Shown: positions 1 through 7,346, counted from the first letter of the stretch. The stretch is DNA of 64,000 bases from a virus (IMGVR_UViG_3300008116_000027:1-64000), one strand, 5' to 3'. The notes: generated by a model not told the origin, from the sequence alone. Program-made: numbers and translations.

Positions 1-96
1 ATTTTGCCCCTATATTTATATATAAAAATAGGACATATATATCCAAGATGTACATATAGTACAAATCGGACATTATGTCCTAATATGATTATACTG

Positions 97-276
97 TTAC
101 TTATAGGTTATAGTTACTGGACCACATAGTTCATTATATCTATCTATCTCTGCAGTCTTCCGTGCCTTTTCCGCCTTCTTCCATTTTCTAAAAGAAGCAA
201 GGGCGTGATTCTTATCCCGCCCATTGCCCTTCCATTTACGGGGTTTGCGTTGGCTAGATCCAGCAGCTTTGCTCAT
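97..276 (-). CDS. Small basic hypothetical protein (59 aa)
   Basis: The frame begins with MSKAAGSSQRKPRK and is rich in Lys and Arg, including a KWKKAEKARK stretch, so it may bind nucleic acid. Its ATG overlaps the TGA stop of the upstream 91-aa gene (ATGA), which indicates translational coupling at the end of a two-gene operon. I do not recognise a family. Confidence 0.6.
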   Translation of the reverse strand: MSKAAGSSQRKPRKWKGNGRDKNHALASFRKWKKAEKARKTAEIDRYNELCGPVTITYK

Positions 277-548
277 GCCTGGATACCCACCTCATGAGCC
301 TCTATTACTTCAGCAAGATGTGAGGCAAGCATAATAGCCTCAGAGGTAAAACCTTCTTCCCAATACGCCTCAAACCTAGAAGCCTGTTCTTTAATGATTT
401 CGGTCATTAACTCCATTAGTCTATCTTGGGTATATAAAGGAAATCTATTTACAATTACACTAGCACATATAGAAGGATTAAACCAATGGTTATCCAATAC
501 TGTTGCTAATTGTTCTGCGATTTTATCTTCATCTGTTTTCTTTGCCAT
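273..548 (-). CDS. Hypothetical protein (91 aa)
   Basis: This is a mostly helical acidic protein starting MAKKTDEDKIAEQLATVLD. It is the first gene after a consensus promoter at 566-594, with an AGAAAGGCGG Shine-Dalgarno upstream of ATG, and overlaps the next gene by 4 nt. I recognise no domain. Confidence 0.7.
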   Translation of the reverse strand: MAKKTDEDKIAEQLATVLDNHWFNPSICASVIVNRFPLYTQDRLMELMTEIIKEQASRFEAYWEEGFTSEAIMLASHLAEVIEAHEVGIQA

Positions 549-565
549 ATCCGCCTTTCTAAAAG

Positions 566-594
566 ATTATACCAAAAAGGTTGGGGAAGGTCAA
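566..594 (-). promoter_or_regulatory. Consensus sigma-70-type promoter
   Basis: On the minus strand TTGACC is followed by a 17-nt spacer and TATAAT, placed just upstream of the 91-aa gene. It lacks the TGTCRGT-9-TATAAT layout used by most other promoters in this region. Confidence 0.7.
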
Positions 595-597
595 TGT

Positions 598-621
598 TTG
601 GGGGCCACTGACCCTCCCCAA
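598..621 (-). terminator. GC hairpin, possible terminator
   Basis: TTGGGG (598-603) pairs with CCCCAA (616-621) just downstream of the 48-aa gene and upstream of the next promoter. There is no good U-tract, so its role as a terminator is weakly supported. Confidence 0.35.
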
Positions 622-632
622 TGTTAGATAGT

Positions 633-779
633 TTACTTAGACTTGGTAGGAAGCTCTTTTGTAAACTGTACGCCATTCTTAACAGCCTCTGATAGAGCCT
701 GCTTAGCAGCACCTGAGAAGCGACCACGCTTGCCCACGGTAATGCCCTTGCTTACTAGATATTCACGTTTTGTTGTCAT
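633..779 (-). CDS. Small protein resembling the Lsr2-type C-terminal helix (48 aa)
   Basis: The frame reads MTTKREYLVSKGITVGKRGR and continues to ELPTKSK. The pattern REYLxxKGxxxGKRGRFSxxAKxA resembles the short RGR-containing DNA-binding segment seen at the C terminus of Lsr2-like proteins and in small actinophage proteins; that similarity is from memory. It overlaps the upstream gene by 4 nt and is last in its operon. Confidence 0.65.
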   Translation of the reverse strand: MTTKREYLVSKGITVGKRGRFSGAAKQALSEAVKNGVQFTKELPTKSK

Positions 780-1222
780 TGTGTTGACCCTTCTAATACG
801 ACAGGCTCCGCCTTGAAACCTGATTCTTGCGTTCCATATTCAGTTGTGTTATCTGACTCCTCGTCAGAATCTTCGTCTTCGTCATCAAGCCAGTTGTCAT
901 CATCTAGGGCGACCAAGAAATTATTATTGATCATCCAATCCGTGACAGCCTCGTCCATGTACTCAGCGCCATACTCTAATGTAAATTGATCAGGCGGGTT
1001 ACCCCAGAGTTCCTCCCAGATATTATCTAGAGTTACTCCTTCTTTAACAACATATTCATTCCAATCAGATACAGTCTCATATGATTGATACTTATCTCGA
1101 ATAATATCCCAAGACCATAGCCATACTAATGGAATTCCTACATCCATATTATTTAAAGTATTTACTATTTGGTCCAATTGCATTTTGATCTTGACACCAC
1201 GATCATAGTCTGCATTATCCAC
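776..1222 (-). CDS. Acidic hypothetical protein (148 aa)
   Basis: The protein has a Trp-rich middle and a strongly acidic stretch near residues 107-127 (DDDNWLDDEDEDSDEESD). It lies in a run of overlapping minus-strand genes (1995 down to 633). Acidic small phage proteins are often DNA mimics or host-protein binders, but nothing here shows which. Function unknown. Confidence 0.7.
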   Translation of the reverse strand: MDNADYDRGVKIKMQLDQIVNTLNNMDVGIPLVWLWSWDIIRDKYQSYETVSDWNEYVVKEGVTLDNIWEELWGNPPDQFTLEYGAEYMDEAVTDWMINNNFLVALDDDNWLDDEDEDSDEESDNTTEYGTQESGFKAEPVVLEGSTQ

Positions 1223-1469
1223 GTTGTTTAGCCCTTTCGTTGATAGCGAATGATAAATTATACGTCATAACATAGATATCTGTCAAGGCATCCAGCCTAC
1301 CTGATAAATATTGATATTCAGGATTATCTTGTAGCTCAGAAATGTCTAATAGTCTAGTTTCACATTCATACATTAAGTTTTTTAATTCTCCATGCATGAC
1401 ATCAGTTCCCGTTTCTCCCATATCTATCAGCTTTTGAAGATGTGGGCTTAATTCATCAGACATTATCAT
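1215..1469 (-). CDS. Hypothetical helical protein (84 aa)
   Basis: The frame starts MIMSDELSPHLQKLIDMGE. A GGAGG motif 6 nt before the first ATG supports the start at 1469. The gene overlaps its neighbours on both sides. The protein is predicted by eye to be helical; no family is recognised. Confidence 0.65.
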   Translation of the reverse strand: MIMSDELSPHLQKLIDMGETGTDVMHGELKNLMYECETRLLDISELQDNPEYQYLSGRLDALTDIYVMTYNLSFAINERAKQRG

Positions 1470-1599
1470 TTGCTACCTCCAGTAGATGTCTAACTGCATG
1501 TATTTGTCCTTCTAAAAATATAAGATCTTCAGGGCTTTTATCTAATGGGTCTCTATCTTGATTAAGACTAATTAGATGTATATTCATATATTCAATCAT
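1456..1599 (-). CDS. Small hypothetical protein (47 aa)
   Basis: The frame runs from MIEYMNIHLISLNQ to HAVRHLLEVANDNV and overlaps the next gene by 14 nt. It sits in a fully packed operon. The helical C-terminal half (LIFLEGQIHAVRHLLE) looks like a dimerisation helix. Function unknown. Confidence 0.6.
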   Translation of the reverse strand: MIEYMNIHLISLNQDRDPLDKSPEDLIFLEGQIHAVRHLLEVANDNV

Positions 1600-1600
1600 C

Positions 1601-1762
1601 TTAGTATGATTCACCTTGTACATATCCTTCCGCTAATAGACCTTCAAAGAAATCCCATATGGTTAATAGACCTTGCTTAACGCTAGGGTCGGTGGCGGAA
1701 TCAATAGCAACAGTTAATGATGTACCAAACTCCTGTATATCCTTATATGTATATCCTAACAT
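1601..1762 (-). CDS. Small hypothetical protein (53 aa)
   Basis: I place the start at the ATG at 1762 (MLGYTYKDIQEFG), which overlaps the end of the upstream gene. A longer reading from 1798 would give 65 aa but adds an Arg-rich extension embedded in the neighbour. Function unknown. Confidence 0.5.
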   Translation of the reverse strand: MLGYTYKDIQEFGTSLTVAIDSATDPSVKQGLLTIWDFFEGLLAEGYVQGESY

Positions 1763-1995
1763 TCTATGTAGTATTCCTCTCCTGGTTCGACTTGCCAATA
1801 TTCATTAAATTGTTTTTTGACGGATTCATCAGAGCACATGCTAGCCATTTCATAGTCAGCAATAAACATACCTTCGTCTAAATGACCTGATATCCAACTA
1901 TCAAATAAGTCCTCAGATATCTCTTGAACAATAGCATTTGCAATATGTTCAGGCATATCATCAAACATACTTGGTTTATCATTTGAATAACCCAT
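1756..1995 (-). CDS. Hypothetical protein (79 aa)
   Basis: This is the first gene of the operon that ends at 633. It starts MGYSNDKPSMFDDMPEHIAN after a GCGAAAGGA Shine-Dalgarno and is acidic. The promoter at 2020-2043 lies about 25 nt upstream. No family recognised. Confidence 0.7.
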   Translation of the reverse strand: MGYSNDKPSMFDDMPEHIANAIVQEISEDLFDSWISGHLDEGMFIADYEMASMCSDESVKKQFNEYWQVEPGEEYYIEC

Positions 1996-2019
1996 ATATA
2001 TCCTTTCGCTAGGACCTTA

Positions 2020-2043
2020 ATTATATAACAGACCACTGACATT
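2020..2043 (-). promoter_or_regulatory. TGTCAGT-9-TATAAT promoter, copy 1
   Basis: On the minus strand AATGTCAGT is followed by 9 nt and a perfect TATAAT (2025-2020). It serves the gene starting at 1995. Confidence 0.7.
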
Positions 2044-2090
2044 GTATATAGAATATAGGTGTGTTTTACACCACATGTCCAAAGCTTGAG

Positions 2091-2121
2091 ATTTCAGGGA
2101 AATATATTTGACTTCCGTAAA
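2091..2121. promoter_or_regulatory. Bipartite intergenic element, copy 1
   Basis: ATTTCAGGG begins at 2091 and CGTAAA at 2116, a 25-nt offset shared by five of six copies of this element (26 nt in the other). A hairpin (2134-2151) follows on the plus side. See findings. Confidence 0.5.
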
Positions 2122-2133
2122 GACAATATGCTA

Positions 2134-2184
2134 CCCTCTCCTCTTTGAGGGCAAAAGAAATCCCCCCTGGGACAAGGGGGGATT
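2134..2184 (-). terminator. Two hairpins, minus-strand terminator
   Basis: AATCCCCCC (2159-2167) pairs perfectly with GGGGGGATT (2176-2184); read on the minus strand it is followed by TTTCTTTTG, a credible rho-independent terminator for the operon ending at 2295. A second stem, CCCTC/GAGGG, lies at 2134-2151. The stretch 2185-2294 holds no convincing gene. Confidence 0.65.
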
Positions 2185-2294
2185 AAGATGAATGGCTGCT
2201 AGGACCTCAACGAAAGGAAAAACCTGCCTTACTTAGCATCCAATAGATGCACCATTCTATGAATAGGCACAGGGCCTAATCAAATTATATCACA

Positions 2295-2699
2295 CTAGAC
2301 TAGCAGTCTTTCTAGCGCATACTTCTCACAGAACGCTGTTAGGTCCATGGTAAAGATTGCTTCATTCTTCATACCTAAAACTTTATTCTCTAAGTTACGG
2401 TGATCGTCTTGCTCGTGTAATGAGAAGGTCTGATCTTTCCAGTTGATAACAGCAATCTTGTGCTCATTATCTCCAATTGAATTTACTTGAAGACCCCAGC
2501 CTGTTTCCATGTTCCATTGGTCTCCGATTAATTGGCTAATAGCAATACGTGTTGCATATGATTCATCTGTCCAACGAGGACGTGCTGCGATCACAGCATC
2601 CGCCAATTTGCCTAGCATGTTGTAGCCAGCCCAGTGCCCATATAGACATATGGTGTCACCCGCTCCGTCTACGAATACGTAATTTGCTCTGTCTCCCAT
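2295..2699 (-). CDS. Conserved phage hypothetical protein (134 aa)
   Basis: The protein begins MGDRANYVFVDGAGDTICLY and continues GHWAG. I recognise this opening as a conserved actinophage hypothetical family of unknown function. It is the last gene of the operon starting at 4473 and begins 1 nt after the preceding stop. A strong hairpin terminator follows at 2159-2184. Confidence 0.75.
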   Translation of the reverse strand: MGDRANYVFVDGAGDTICLYGHWAGYNMLGKLADAVIAARPRWTDESYATRIAISQLIGDQWNMETGWGLQVNSIGDNEHKIAVINWKDQTFSLHEQDDHRNLENKVLGMKNEAIFTMDLTAFCEKYALERLLV

Positions 2700-2700
2700 T

Positions 2701-2889
2701 TTAAACCGCCTTTTCTAGTTGAGGTATTTCTTCCGTTTTATTTAATTCTATCATTTCAAAGGCCCATTTGTCTAGGGTCTCTGAATTTTTATTTTTATGA
2801 TGTGAACAGAAAGCTAATTCACCGCCTGTACTACGAGCCAGGTATTTGGCTTGAGCTGGGCAGCTGTCGCATTTAATCCATTCGCTCAT
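2701..2889 (-). CDS. Zinc-ribbon protein, DUF7455-like (62 aa)
   Basis: The motif CDSCPAQAKY (Cys7, Cys10) followed about 17 residues later by FCSHHKNKN gives a Cys-x2-Cys ... Cys-x2-His pattern typical of a small zinc ribbon. The same arrangement is found in the actinobacterial DUF7455 family. It probably binds zinc and may bind DNA or a protein partner. It is translationally coupled to the genes around it. Confidence 0.7.
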   Translation of the reverse strand: MSEWIKCDSCPAQAKYLARSTGGELAFCSHHKNKNSETLDKWAFEMIELNKTEEIPQLEKAV

Positions 2890-3032
2890 AGTTTATTGCT
2901 TTCTATCATGTCTGATAATCTATCTAATAACCATGAGTCAATATCTGCAATATCAATTTCCCGTAACTTATCAATCATTTCTTCACGGGCAAACTTATAT
3001 CCGTCTTGAAACCCATCTTTATAATCAGACAT
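2886..3032 (-). CDS. Small hypothetical protein (48 aa)
   Basis: The frame reads MSDYKDGFQDGYKFAREEMI to DMIESNKL. It overlaps both neighbours by a few bases, as expected for a real operon gene. The repeated aromatic/Gly opening (YKDGFQDGY) resembles short helical phage peptides. Function unknown. Confidence 0.6.
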   Translation of the reverse strand: MSDYKDGFQDGYKFAREEMIDKLREIDIADIDSWLLDRLSDMIESNKL

Positions 3033-3264
3033 TTATCATCCTATCATATCTGTACGCTAATTCGTTATCAGCATACTTGCTCTCGATTAAAACCTTAAGT
3101 TGGTGCTTAGATATTAATCTAGTTACCTTCTCAATATTACCAGTTCCAATCTCGAAAGTCAATGCATCAAGATTATATGAATCAGGATCCAGGCCTCCAA
3201 CCTCAGCGTCCCATATAGAAAAATGGAACGCCTTAATTGAATCTGCTTTTAATTTATAATACAT
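3025..3264 (-). CDS. Hypothetical protein (79 aa)
   Basis: I choose the ATG at 3264 (MYYKLKADSIKAFHFSIWD), which overlaps the upstream TAA (TAATG); a 91-aa reading from 3300 would run inside the upstream gene. Alternating strands and helices suggest a compact alpha/beta fold. No family recognised. Confidence 0.6.
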   Translation of the reverse strand: MYYKLKADSIKAFHFSIWDAEVGGLDPDSYNLDALTFEIGTGNIEKVTRLISKHQLKVLIESKYADNELAYRYDRMINV

Positions 3265-3713
3265 TAGTTCCAATCCACATCTGTGTCTTCGATGCTCCAT
3301 GTGTTAACATCAACATTATGACTATTTGAATCTAATGATAATTCATCACCTAGATAATAATGTGCGTCAAAGTTTTCAACTTCATTAAATGGAACATCAA
3401 CCGTTACTTCAAATGATATAGTTCCAGTTACAGTTACTTGCTTAGATGGGTTAAGATCAAAGTATTCGCAGAGTTCACGAATTACATCATCTTTGTCATA
3501 GTTTGGATTAGACCATTCTATGATTTGATCATTTAGCCCGTCAATCTTATTTCGCAGGCTAAAGTACTCGGCAGTGCGTTGTCTAGCGTTTTCGAGCACC
3601 CATTCTAAATCTGTTACTTTTGTAATTGGAAATGTAACAGTTTCTCCGTCAATCACCTTGTACTGTACAAGGGCATTAGGATTATATGTGTCAGGTATTA
3701 CAGTTGATTCCAT
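3264..3713 (-). CDS. Hypothetical protein (149 aa)
   Basis: The protein starts MESTVIPDTYNPNALVQYKV. Residues 30-80 look helical and the C-terminal half is beta-rich (VTVTGTISFEVTVDVPF), a layout seen in actinophage proteins of unknown role. The start has a CGAAAGGAAAC Shine-Dalgarno overlapping the previous gene's end. Confidence 0.7.
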   Translation of the reverse strand: MESTVIPDTYNPNALVQYKVIDGETVTFPITKVTDLEWVLENARQRTAEYFSLRNKIDGLNDQIIEWSNPNYDKDDVIRELCEYFDLNPSKQVTVTGTISFEVTVDVPFNEVENFDAHYYLGDELSLDSNSHNVDVNTWSIEDTDVDWN

Positions 3714-3714
3714 G

Positions 3715-4473
3715 TTAGTTTCCTTTCGTTGTGGTAGTGGCTAATTGTACACCATGGGTCTGACATTCTTTCATTGCTTCCTCATCTTGCCAAGAACCTT
3801 GATTGCATTCTGAGCAGAATTCACCGCAGCCGTCCTCACAATAATCTAATGTATTAAAGGATTGGCAAGCATAGCAGCGATTCTCGTATTCTAGTTTAGT
3901 TGTAACCTCACCATTTACAATCTCATATTCTCCTCCCCAGCCTTGCTCCTCTTCAAATTCTAAAGTAAGGACACAGTTCGGAATTAAGTTAGATAGTTTA
4001 ACTAATACAGAGACGGCAGGCGACCATGCAGTATTATATTTATATACTAGCCATTGGTCCTCACCATCAGACATATGCTCCAGTAGTTCAGTATCAGGAT
4101 ACTCGTCACCATCTGATACAGCAACATCCCATTTAGTTCCCCAATTAGAAGTATTCCAGTTATACCAGTCTTTCTGAGTCTTAGCATGCTCTACTTCTTT
4201 AGCAAACCAATCAGGGGAATTTGTATCTAGTCCTAGTCGTGCAGGTTGTTGAACATATTCTTCCATTGTAATACCATCCTCTAATGGAGAATGTATATTC
4301 CAAAAAGCAAAGACAGGATTAGAATAAGTAGACTTAGTTACTTCCATCTGCATAGTCTTCATGTTCCAACTATCATGCATTACTTCAAATGGCTGATTAA
4401 GTTTATCTTTAATTGAATCTACTTGGTCTTTAGGACCTTGTATAGTTAATGTGTTATACACCCAGTTAGGCAT
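3715..4473 (-). CDS. Api92-like / DUF1281-type protein with C-terminal Cys cluster (252 aa)
   Basis: The start at 4473 gives MPNWVYNTLTIQGPKDQVDS, the characteristic opening of the ferredoxin-like fold found in Api92/DUF1281 phage and plasmid proteins; AAAGGA lies 5 nt before this ATG. A longer reading from 4527 would run through the promoter. Near the C terminus CYAC, CEDGC, CSEC and CQTH form a likely zinc-binding cluster. The biochemical role is unknown. It is the first gene of the operon running to 2295. Confidence 0.75.
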   Translation of the reverse strand: MPNWVYNTLTIQGPKDQVDSIKDKLNQPFEVMHDSWNMKTMQMEVTKSTYSNPVFAFWNIHSPLEDGITMEEYVQQPARLGLDTNSPDWFAKEVEHAKTQKDWYNWNTSNWGTKWDVAVSDGDEYPDTELLEHMSDGEDQWLVYKYNTAWSPAVSVLVKLSNLIPNCVLTLEFEEEQGWGGEYEIVNGEVTTKLEYENRCYACQSFNTLDYCEDGCGEFCSECNQGSWQDEEAMKECQTHGVQLATTTTKGN

Positions 4474-4498
4474 TTCATTCCTTTCGTTGAATGTCGCA

Positions 4499-4527
4499 AT
4501 TGTAGCAGAGTCAACTGACATTATCAA
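4499..4527 (-). promoter_or_regulatory. TGTCAGT-9-TACAAT promoter with -35, copy 2
   Basis: On the minus strand TTGATA (4527-4522) is followed by a 17-nt spacer and TACAAT (4504-4499), so this copy also has a canonical -35. TGTCAGT sits inside the spacer exactly 9 nt before the -10. Confidence 0.75.
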
Positions 4528-4529
4528 GG

Positions 4530-4560
4530 ATTTTGGGGCTTTTTATATGTATGCCGTAAA
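4530..4560. promoter_or_regulatory. Bipartite intergenic element, copy 2
   Basis: ATTTTGGGG starts at 4530 and CGTAAA at 4555 (25-nt offset). The hairpin at 4561-4583 follows immediately. Confidence 0.5.
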
Positions 4561-4583
4561 AGAGCTATGTTGCCTTTAGCTCT
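4561..4583 (-). terminator. Terminator after tRNA-Asp
   Basis: AGAGCTA (4561-4567) pairs with TAGCTCT (4577-4583). On the minus strand the hairpin is followed by TTTTACGG, so it may end the tRNA transcript before the promoter of the next operon. Confidence 0.55.
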
Positions 4584-4595
4584 GGGGGCAGCTTG

Positions 4596-4669
4596 CGATC
4601 CCAACGGGACTTGAACCCGTAGCCTCTACCGTGACAGGGTAACGATCTAACCAATTGATCTATGGGACC
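4596..4669 (-). tRNA. tRNA-Asp (GTC)
   Basis: The minus strand folds as a complete cloverleaf: acceptor GGTCCCA pairs with TGGGATC, the T arm is ACGGG-TTCAAGT-CCCGT, and the anticodon loop CTGTCAC gives GTC for Asp. The discriminator is G and CCA is not encoded. It lies between the DUF932 gene and the Api92-like operon. Confidence 0.92.
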
Positions 4670-4701
4670 AGAATATAGGGCCCTTGCGGGCCCCATATTA
4701 T

Positions 4702-5718
4702 TTATACTAGTTGTAATTTATTTTGTACAACTTTTAACAAACGATTTTTTTCTGCGTTAATTGCAGGATCAAAACCGCTTGCAGATGCTAACATATTTTC
4801 AGTGTTAGTACCACGGGCATTGCGATGCCAATCTAAACGCTCAGTTAAAGCATTTAAAGCACCCCACGCATTACCAGCGATTGTGTGATTATATTCGCCA
4901 GTATAAATATCGTTAATTAAATTAACTTTATTTTCCCATTTCTTGATTGCACCCTTAACATCTTTATCAGGTTTTGGATAAGCAGCAAGAATGATTTCGT
5001 TAAATTGTTGAGCGGTAATTTCCGTCTCAATCATTAACTTAGCCATGATGTCGAATTTATCCATGTATGCATTGGCAAGACCTAAAGTCTCACGGGCAAC
5101 TTGAATGCGACCTTCCGCCGATTGTGTATGACGGATTTTGAAAGATTGCTTTACGCCATCTTTTTTCTTGATGCTACCCAATGCAAGATTGAGAGTATTA
5201 GCACACACAACACGAACGGGTGTTATGGATGCTTGAATTGCAATTGATCCATCATGCGATGTATTAATTAGCAAATATGTTTTAACCACATCTGCCACGC
5301 CGTTAGGATCGAGCACGGTCTCACGCTCTAAAGCAAGAGATCCAAATACAACACGTCCGCCACGGATTGAGCCAGCGGTCTCCCATCGGCCTCCACCATC
5401 TAGGATGTTATCACCAAATGCAAATAAATCTTCATTTTGCAATGGTACATAGCGCTCACCGACAATTCCTAAAACATCGGTTTGTGTTTTGTCCGTAGGA
5501 TTAGTACGCACAACATATTGATAGTTTTTATCGGATGTTAATTGAGATGGGATTTCTAAATCTTCTAATCTAACATTCCATCCGTTAAGATTTGCAGCAA
5601 CTAGCATTTCGCTAGTATTTTTTTCTTCTGTGAACACGGTACCTAAACCATGCCACGCAGGTTCACGGAATGATGCAAAACTTGCTACACCATTTTGTGA
5701 TTCTAGTTCATGAGCCAT
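4702..5718 (-). CDS. DUF932 / TIGR03299 phage-plasmid protein (338 aa)
   Basis: The sequence PAWHGLGTVF near residue 20, followed by GIVGERYVPLQNEDLF and the late segment WGALNALTERLDWHRN, identifies the DUF932 (TIGR03299, phage/plasmid-like) family, and 338 aa is typical. The molecular function is unknown; the family is common in phage replication and early regions. It has its own TGTCAGT-type promoter at 5746-5769 and an AACGAAAGGA Shine-Dalgarno. Confidence 0.9.
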   Translation of the reverse strand: MAHELESQNGVASFASFREPAWHGLGTVFTEEKNTSEMLVAANLNGWNVRLEDLEIPSQLTSDKNYQYVVRTNPTDKTQTDVLGIVGERYVPLQNEDLFAFGDNILDGGGRWETAGSIRGGRVVFGSLALERETVLDPNGVADVVKTYLLINTSHDGSIAIQASITPVRVVCANTLNLALGSIKKKDGVKQSFKIRHTQSAEGRIQVARETLGLANAYMDKFDIMAKLMIETEITAQQFNEIILAAYPKPDKDVKGAIKKWENKVNLINDIYTGEYNHTIAGNAWGALNALTERLDWHRNARGTNTENMLASASGFDPAINAEKNRLLKVVQNKLQLV

Positions 5719-5745
5719 TTTTATCCTTTCGTTTTGAGTTGCCTT

Positions 5746-5769
5746 ATTCTAGCATACATGACTGACATC
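5746..5769 (-). promoter_or_regulatory. TGTCAGT-9-TAGAAT promoter, copy 3
   Basis: GATGTCAGT, 9 nt, then TAGAAT on the minus strand, upstream of the DUF932 gene. Confidence 0.7.
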
Positions 5770-5786
5770 TGGCAATACTACTAAAC

Positions 5787-5817
5787 ATTCCAGGGGAAAA
5801 TTTGGACTTGACGTAAA
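5787..5817. promoter_or_regulatory. Bipartite intergenic element, copy 3
   Basis: ATTCCAGGGG starts at 5787 and CGTAAA at 5812 (25-nt offset). GC hairpins follow at 5826-5879. Confidence 0.5.
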
Positions 5818-5825
5818 CAGAAAAA

Positions 5826-5879
5826 TGCCCCCACAGCTTTGCGGGCAGGGAAATGGGCCAGGAGCAAGGACCTGGCCCA
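5826..5879 (-). terminator. Tandem hairpins, minus-strand terminator
   Basis: TGGGCCAGG (5854-5862) pairs perfectly with CCTGGCCCA (5871-5879). A second stem, TGCCC (5826-5830) with GGGCA (5843-5847), is followed on the minus strand by TTTTT. They end the operon at 5886. Confidence 0.7.
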
Positions 5880-5885
5880 AGATTA

Positions 5886-6098
5886 TTAGATTAAAGAATG
5901 AATCTCTTCTGGAAAATAAGCAGCAAATATTTTTTTGTTATCTTTTGTATCAACTACATATGCTTTGACTGTTCCTTGAAAGCGTTTTATGTTTTGCTTA
6001 ACTGCTTTTGTAATTGCTTCACGATTTACATTTTCTTTAAAATAAAGAGTTAAATCGTGAGCTTTGTTTGCGTCGTAGATTTCTACACGATACCGCAT
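5886..6098 (-). CDS. Hypothetical protein (70 aa)
   Basis: The protein begins MRYRVEIYDANKAHDLTLYF and has alternating beta and helix segments (small alpha/beta sandwich by eye). AAAGGAATAAA precedes ATG. It follows the 140-aa gene by about 70 nt and precedes a strong terminator. Function unknown. Confidence 0.7.
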   Translation of the reverse strand: MRYRVEIYDANKAHDLTLYFKENVNREAITKAVKQNIKRFQGTVKAYVVDTKDNKKIFAAYFPEEIHSLI

Positions 6099-6167
6099 TT
6101 TATTCCTTTGTTAGTAGGGATAACTATTTTAACATAGGGGGCTAGATTTTGTCTAGCCCCCAGTTAA

Positions 6168-6590
6168 TTACAAGTATCTTGCGATAGCGTTGTATGTAGA
6201 AGTAGAAACTACTTCCTCATCGGTCATTTTAAGGATACGGATAGCGTTCTCTATCTCCTCTTTCATCTCACGATAACTATGAACATGGATTACCTCATAA
6301 TTACGCTCAGGCTCTTTTGGAAAGTCTTTCTCATCTATGATTAAATCAAAATCAACATTAAGAGTTGTGTTCCAAGAACGATAATTGGTGCGTAGGTTTT
6401 GTGCTTTGGCAATTTGTCCAACTGCCCATTTGCCAATATCCTTCTGCCACTTTTCGTATGCCTTCTTATATTTGGCTTCGTTCTCGTCTTGCTTTGTGTA
6501 GTCAGCCTCTATCTTTGCTAACTTTGTTTCTAGGGCTTTAATAACCTTAGCAGTTGCGATTTTTACCTGTATTGCTTTGCCTCTTGCCAT
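6168..6590 (-). CDS. Coiled-coil hypothetical protein (140 aa)
   Basis: The N-terminal 55 residues are Lys/Glu-rich and helical (KVIKALETKLAKIEADYTKQ), likely a coiled coil. The C-terminal half contains EVIHVHSYREMKEEIENAIR. Its CGAAAGGA Shine-Dalgarno and dedicated promoter at 6617-6640 support the start. Function unknown. Confidence 0.75.
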   Translation of the reverse strand: MARGKAIQVKIATAKVIKALETKLAKIEADYTKQDENEAKYKKAYEKWQKDIGKWAVGQIAKAQNLRTNYRSWNTTLNVDFDLIIDEKDFPKEPERNYEVIHVHSYREMKEEIENAIRILKMTDEEVVSTSTYNAIARYL

Positions 6591-6616
6591 TGTATTCCTT
6601 TCGTTAGGTTGGTTGT

Positions 6617-6640
6617 ATTGTAGCAGACCCTACCGACAAT
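6617..6640 (-). promoter_or_regulatory. TGTCGGT-9-TACAAT promoter, copy 4
   Basis: ATTGTCGGT, 9 nt, then TACAAT on the minus strand, upstream of the 140-aa gene. Confidence 0.7.
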
Positions 6641-6657
6641 AGAGTCTGCTTATCTTA

Positions 6658-6801
6658 TTACTTAACTGATGCGCTAGTCCAGCGTTCCTTGCCATTTACA
6701 TCTAGCAAGATACGAGCAACACCTGAAGGGTGATTATCAATAGCCTTGATAATTCCCTGAATACCACTTTTAGTGGTTGTGTATAGTTGTCCGATTTCCA
6801 T
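6658..6801 (-). CDS. Small hypothetical protein (47 aa)
   Basis: The frame reads MEIGQLYTTTKSGIQGIIKA and ends KERWTSASVK. It has an AACGAAAGGAAAC Shine-Dalgarno and its own promoter. The pattern looks like a small beta-barrel (KOW/SH3-like) fold, as in actinophage proteins that open MxxGxxYxxxKSGxxGxI. Function unknown. Confidence 0.65.
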   Translation of the reverse strand: MEIGQLYTTTKSGIQGIIKAIDNHPSGVARILLDVNGKERWTSASVK

Positions 6802-6825
6802 TTGTTTCCTTTCGTTTAGGTTTGT

Positions 6826-6849
6826 ATTATAGCACCCTCCACCGACAAT
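6826..6849 (-). promoter_or_regulatory. TGTCGGT-9-TATAAT promoter, copy 5
   Basis: ATTGTCGGT, 9 nt, then a perfect TATAAT on the minus strand. It abuts the stop codon of the upstream 89-aa gene and drives the 47-aa gene. Confidence 0.7.
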
Positions 6850-7118
6850 TAGTAGTCGGTTTCAGGTAGCCACGCTTCTAGGTGATGCGCTTCTATGATT
6901 GCTGAAGCAGGTGCTTGATCTCTGCCCTTCCATAGTACGCCTTCAGGTAATACGATCATCTTATCGTAGTCGTCCTCATAGTAAGCATCGATAGCATCGA
7001 TACATGGCTGTACCATTGATGCAGGTACGGGTGGATAATGATTACCTTGTAAGTGTATTAGTATTGCTTGATCTAAGTCAAAACTCTCAGCCAAGTCCAT
7101 TGCTGTATTTAGTCCCAT
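6849..7118 (-). CDS. Conserved phage hypothetical protein (89 aa)
   Basis: The protein starts MGLNTAMDLAESFDLDQAIL and includes HLQGNHYPPVPASMV and AIDAYYEDDYD. Small actinophage proteins with the HLQGNHYPPVP segment are familiar to me, but no function is known. It begins immediately after the 57-aa gene. Confidence 0.7.
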   Translation of the reverse strand: MGLNTAMDLAESFDLDQAILIHLQGNHYPPVPASMVQPCIDAIDAYYEDDYDKMIVLPEGVLWKGRDQAPASAIIEAHHLEAWLPETDY

Positions 7119-7292
7119 TTATTCTAACTCCTCTAGTATAGTTTCGGATAGGTTTTCCATTTCGCTAATACTATCAACAAGGTCTGACATTTCTTTCTCT
7201 GTTAATAGTACTTTAGTAGTAAGGTCTGCTACCTTGCTATCATATATTGCTTTTTTTGTAGCCTCTGCTAATGATATTGCCGTTGCTAACAT
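7119..7292 (-). CDS. Small coiled-coil protein (57 aa)
   Basis: The frame reads MLATAISLAEATKKAIYDSK and ends SETILEELE, almost entirely helical with heptad spacing. It has an AACGAAAGGAAA Shine-Dalgarno, its own promoter (7322-7345), and is coupled to the 89-aa gene. Function unknown. Confidence 0.65.
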   Translation of the reverse strand: MLATAISLAEATKKAIYDSKVADLTTKVLLTEKEMSDLVDSISEMENLSETILEELE

Positions 7293-7321
7293 TTATTTCC
7301 TTTCGTTGTTGTAGTGGGTAG

Positions 7322-7345
7322 ATTATACACCTACCCACCGACATT
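7322..7345 (-). promoter_or_regulatory. TGTCGGT-9-TATAAT promoter, copy 6
   Basis: AATGTCGGT, 9 nt, then TATAAT on the minus strand, upstream of the 57-aa and 89-aa genes. Confidence 0.7.
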
Positions 7346-7346
7346 A

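Noticed and set aside
1-96. Gene in the first 96 bases
   Set aside because: The stretch is AT-rich with palindromic GGACAT boxes, and I see no start or open frame longer than a few codons.
506-727. Frame of 73 aa on the minus strand between 506 and 727
   Set aside because: It overlaps the better-supported 48-aa and 91-aa genes and the promoter at 566-594 and has no RBS.
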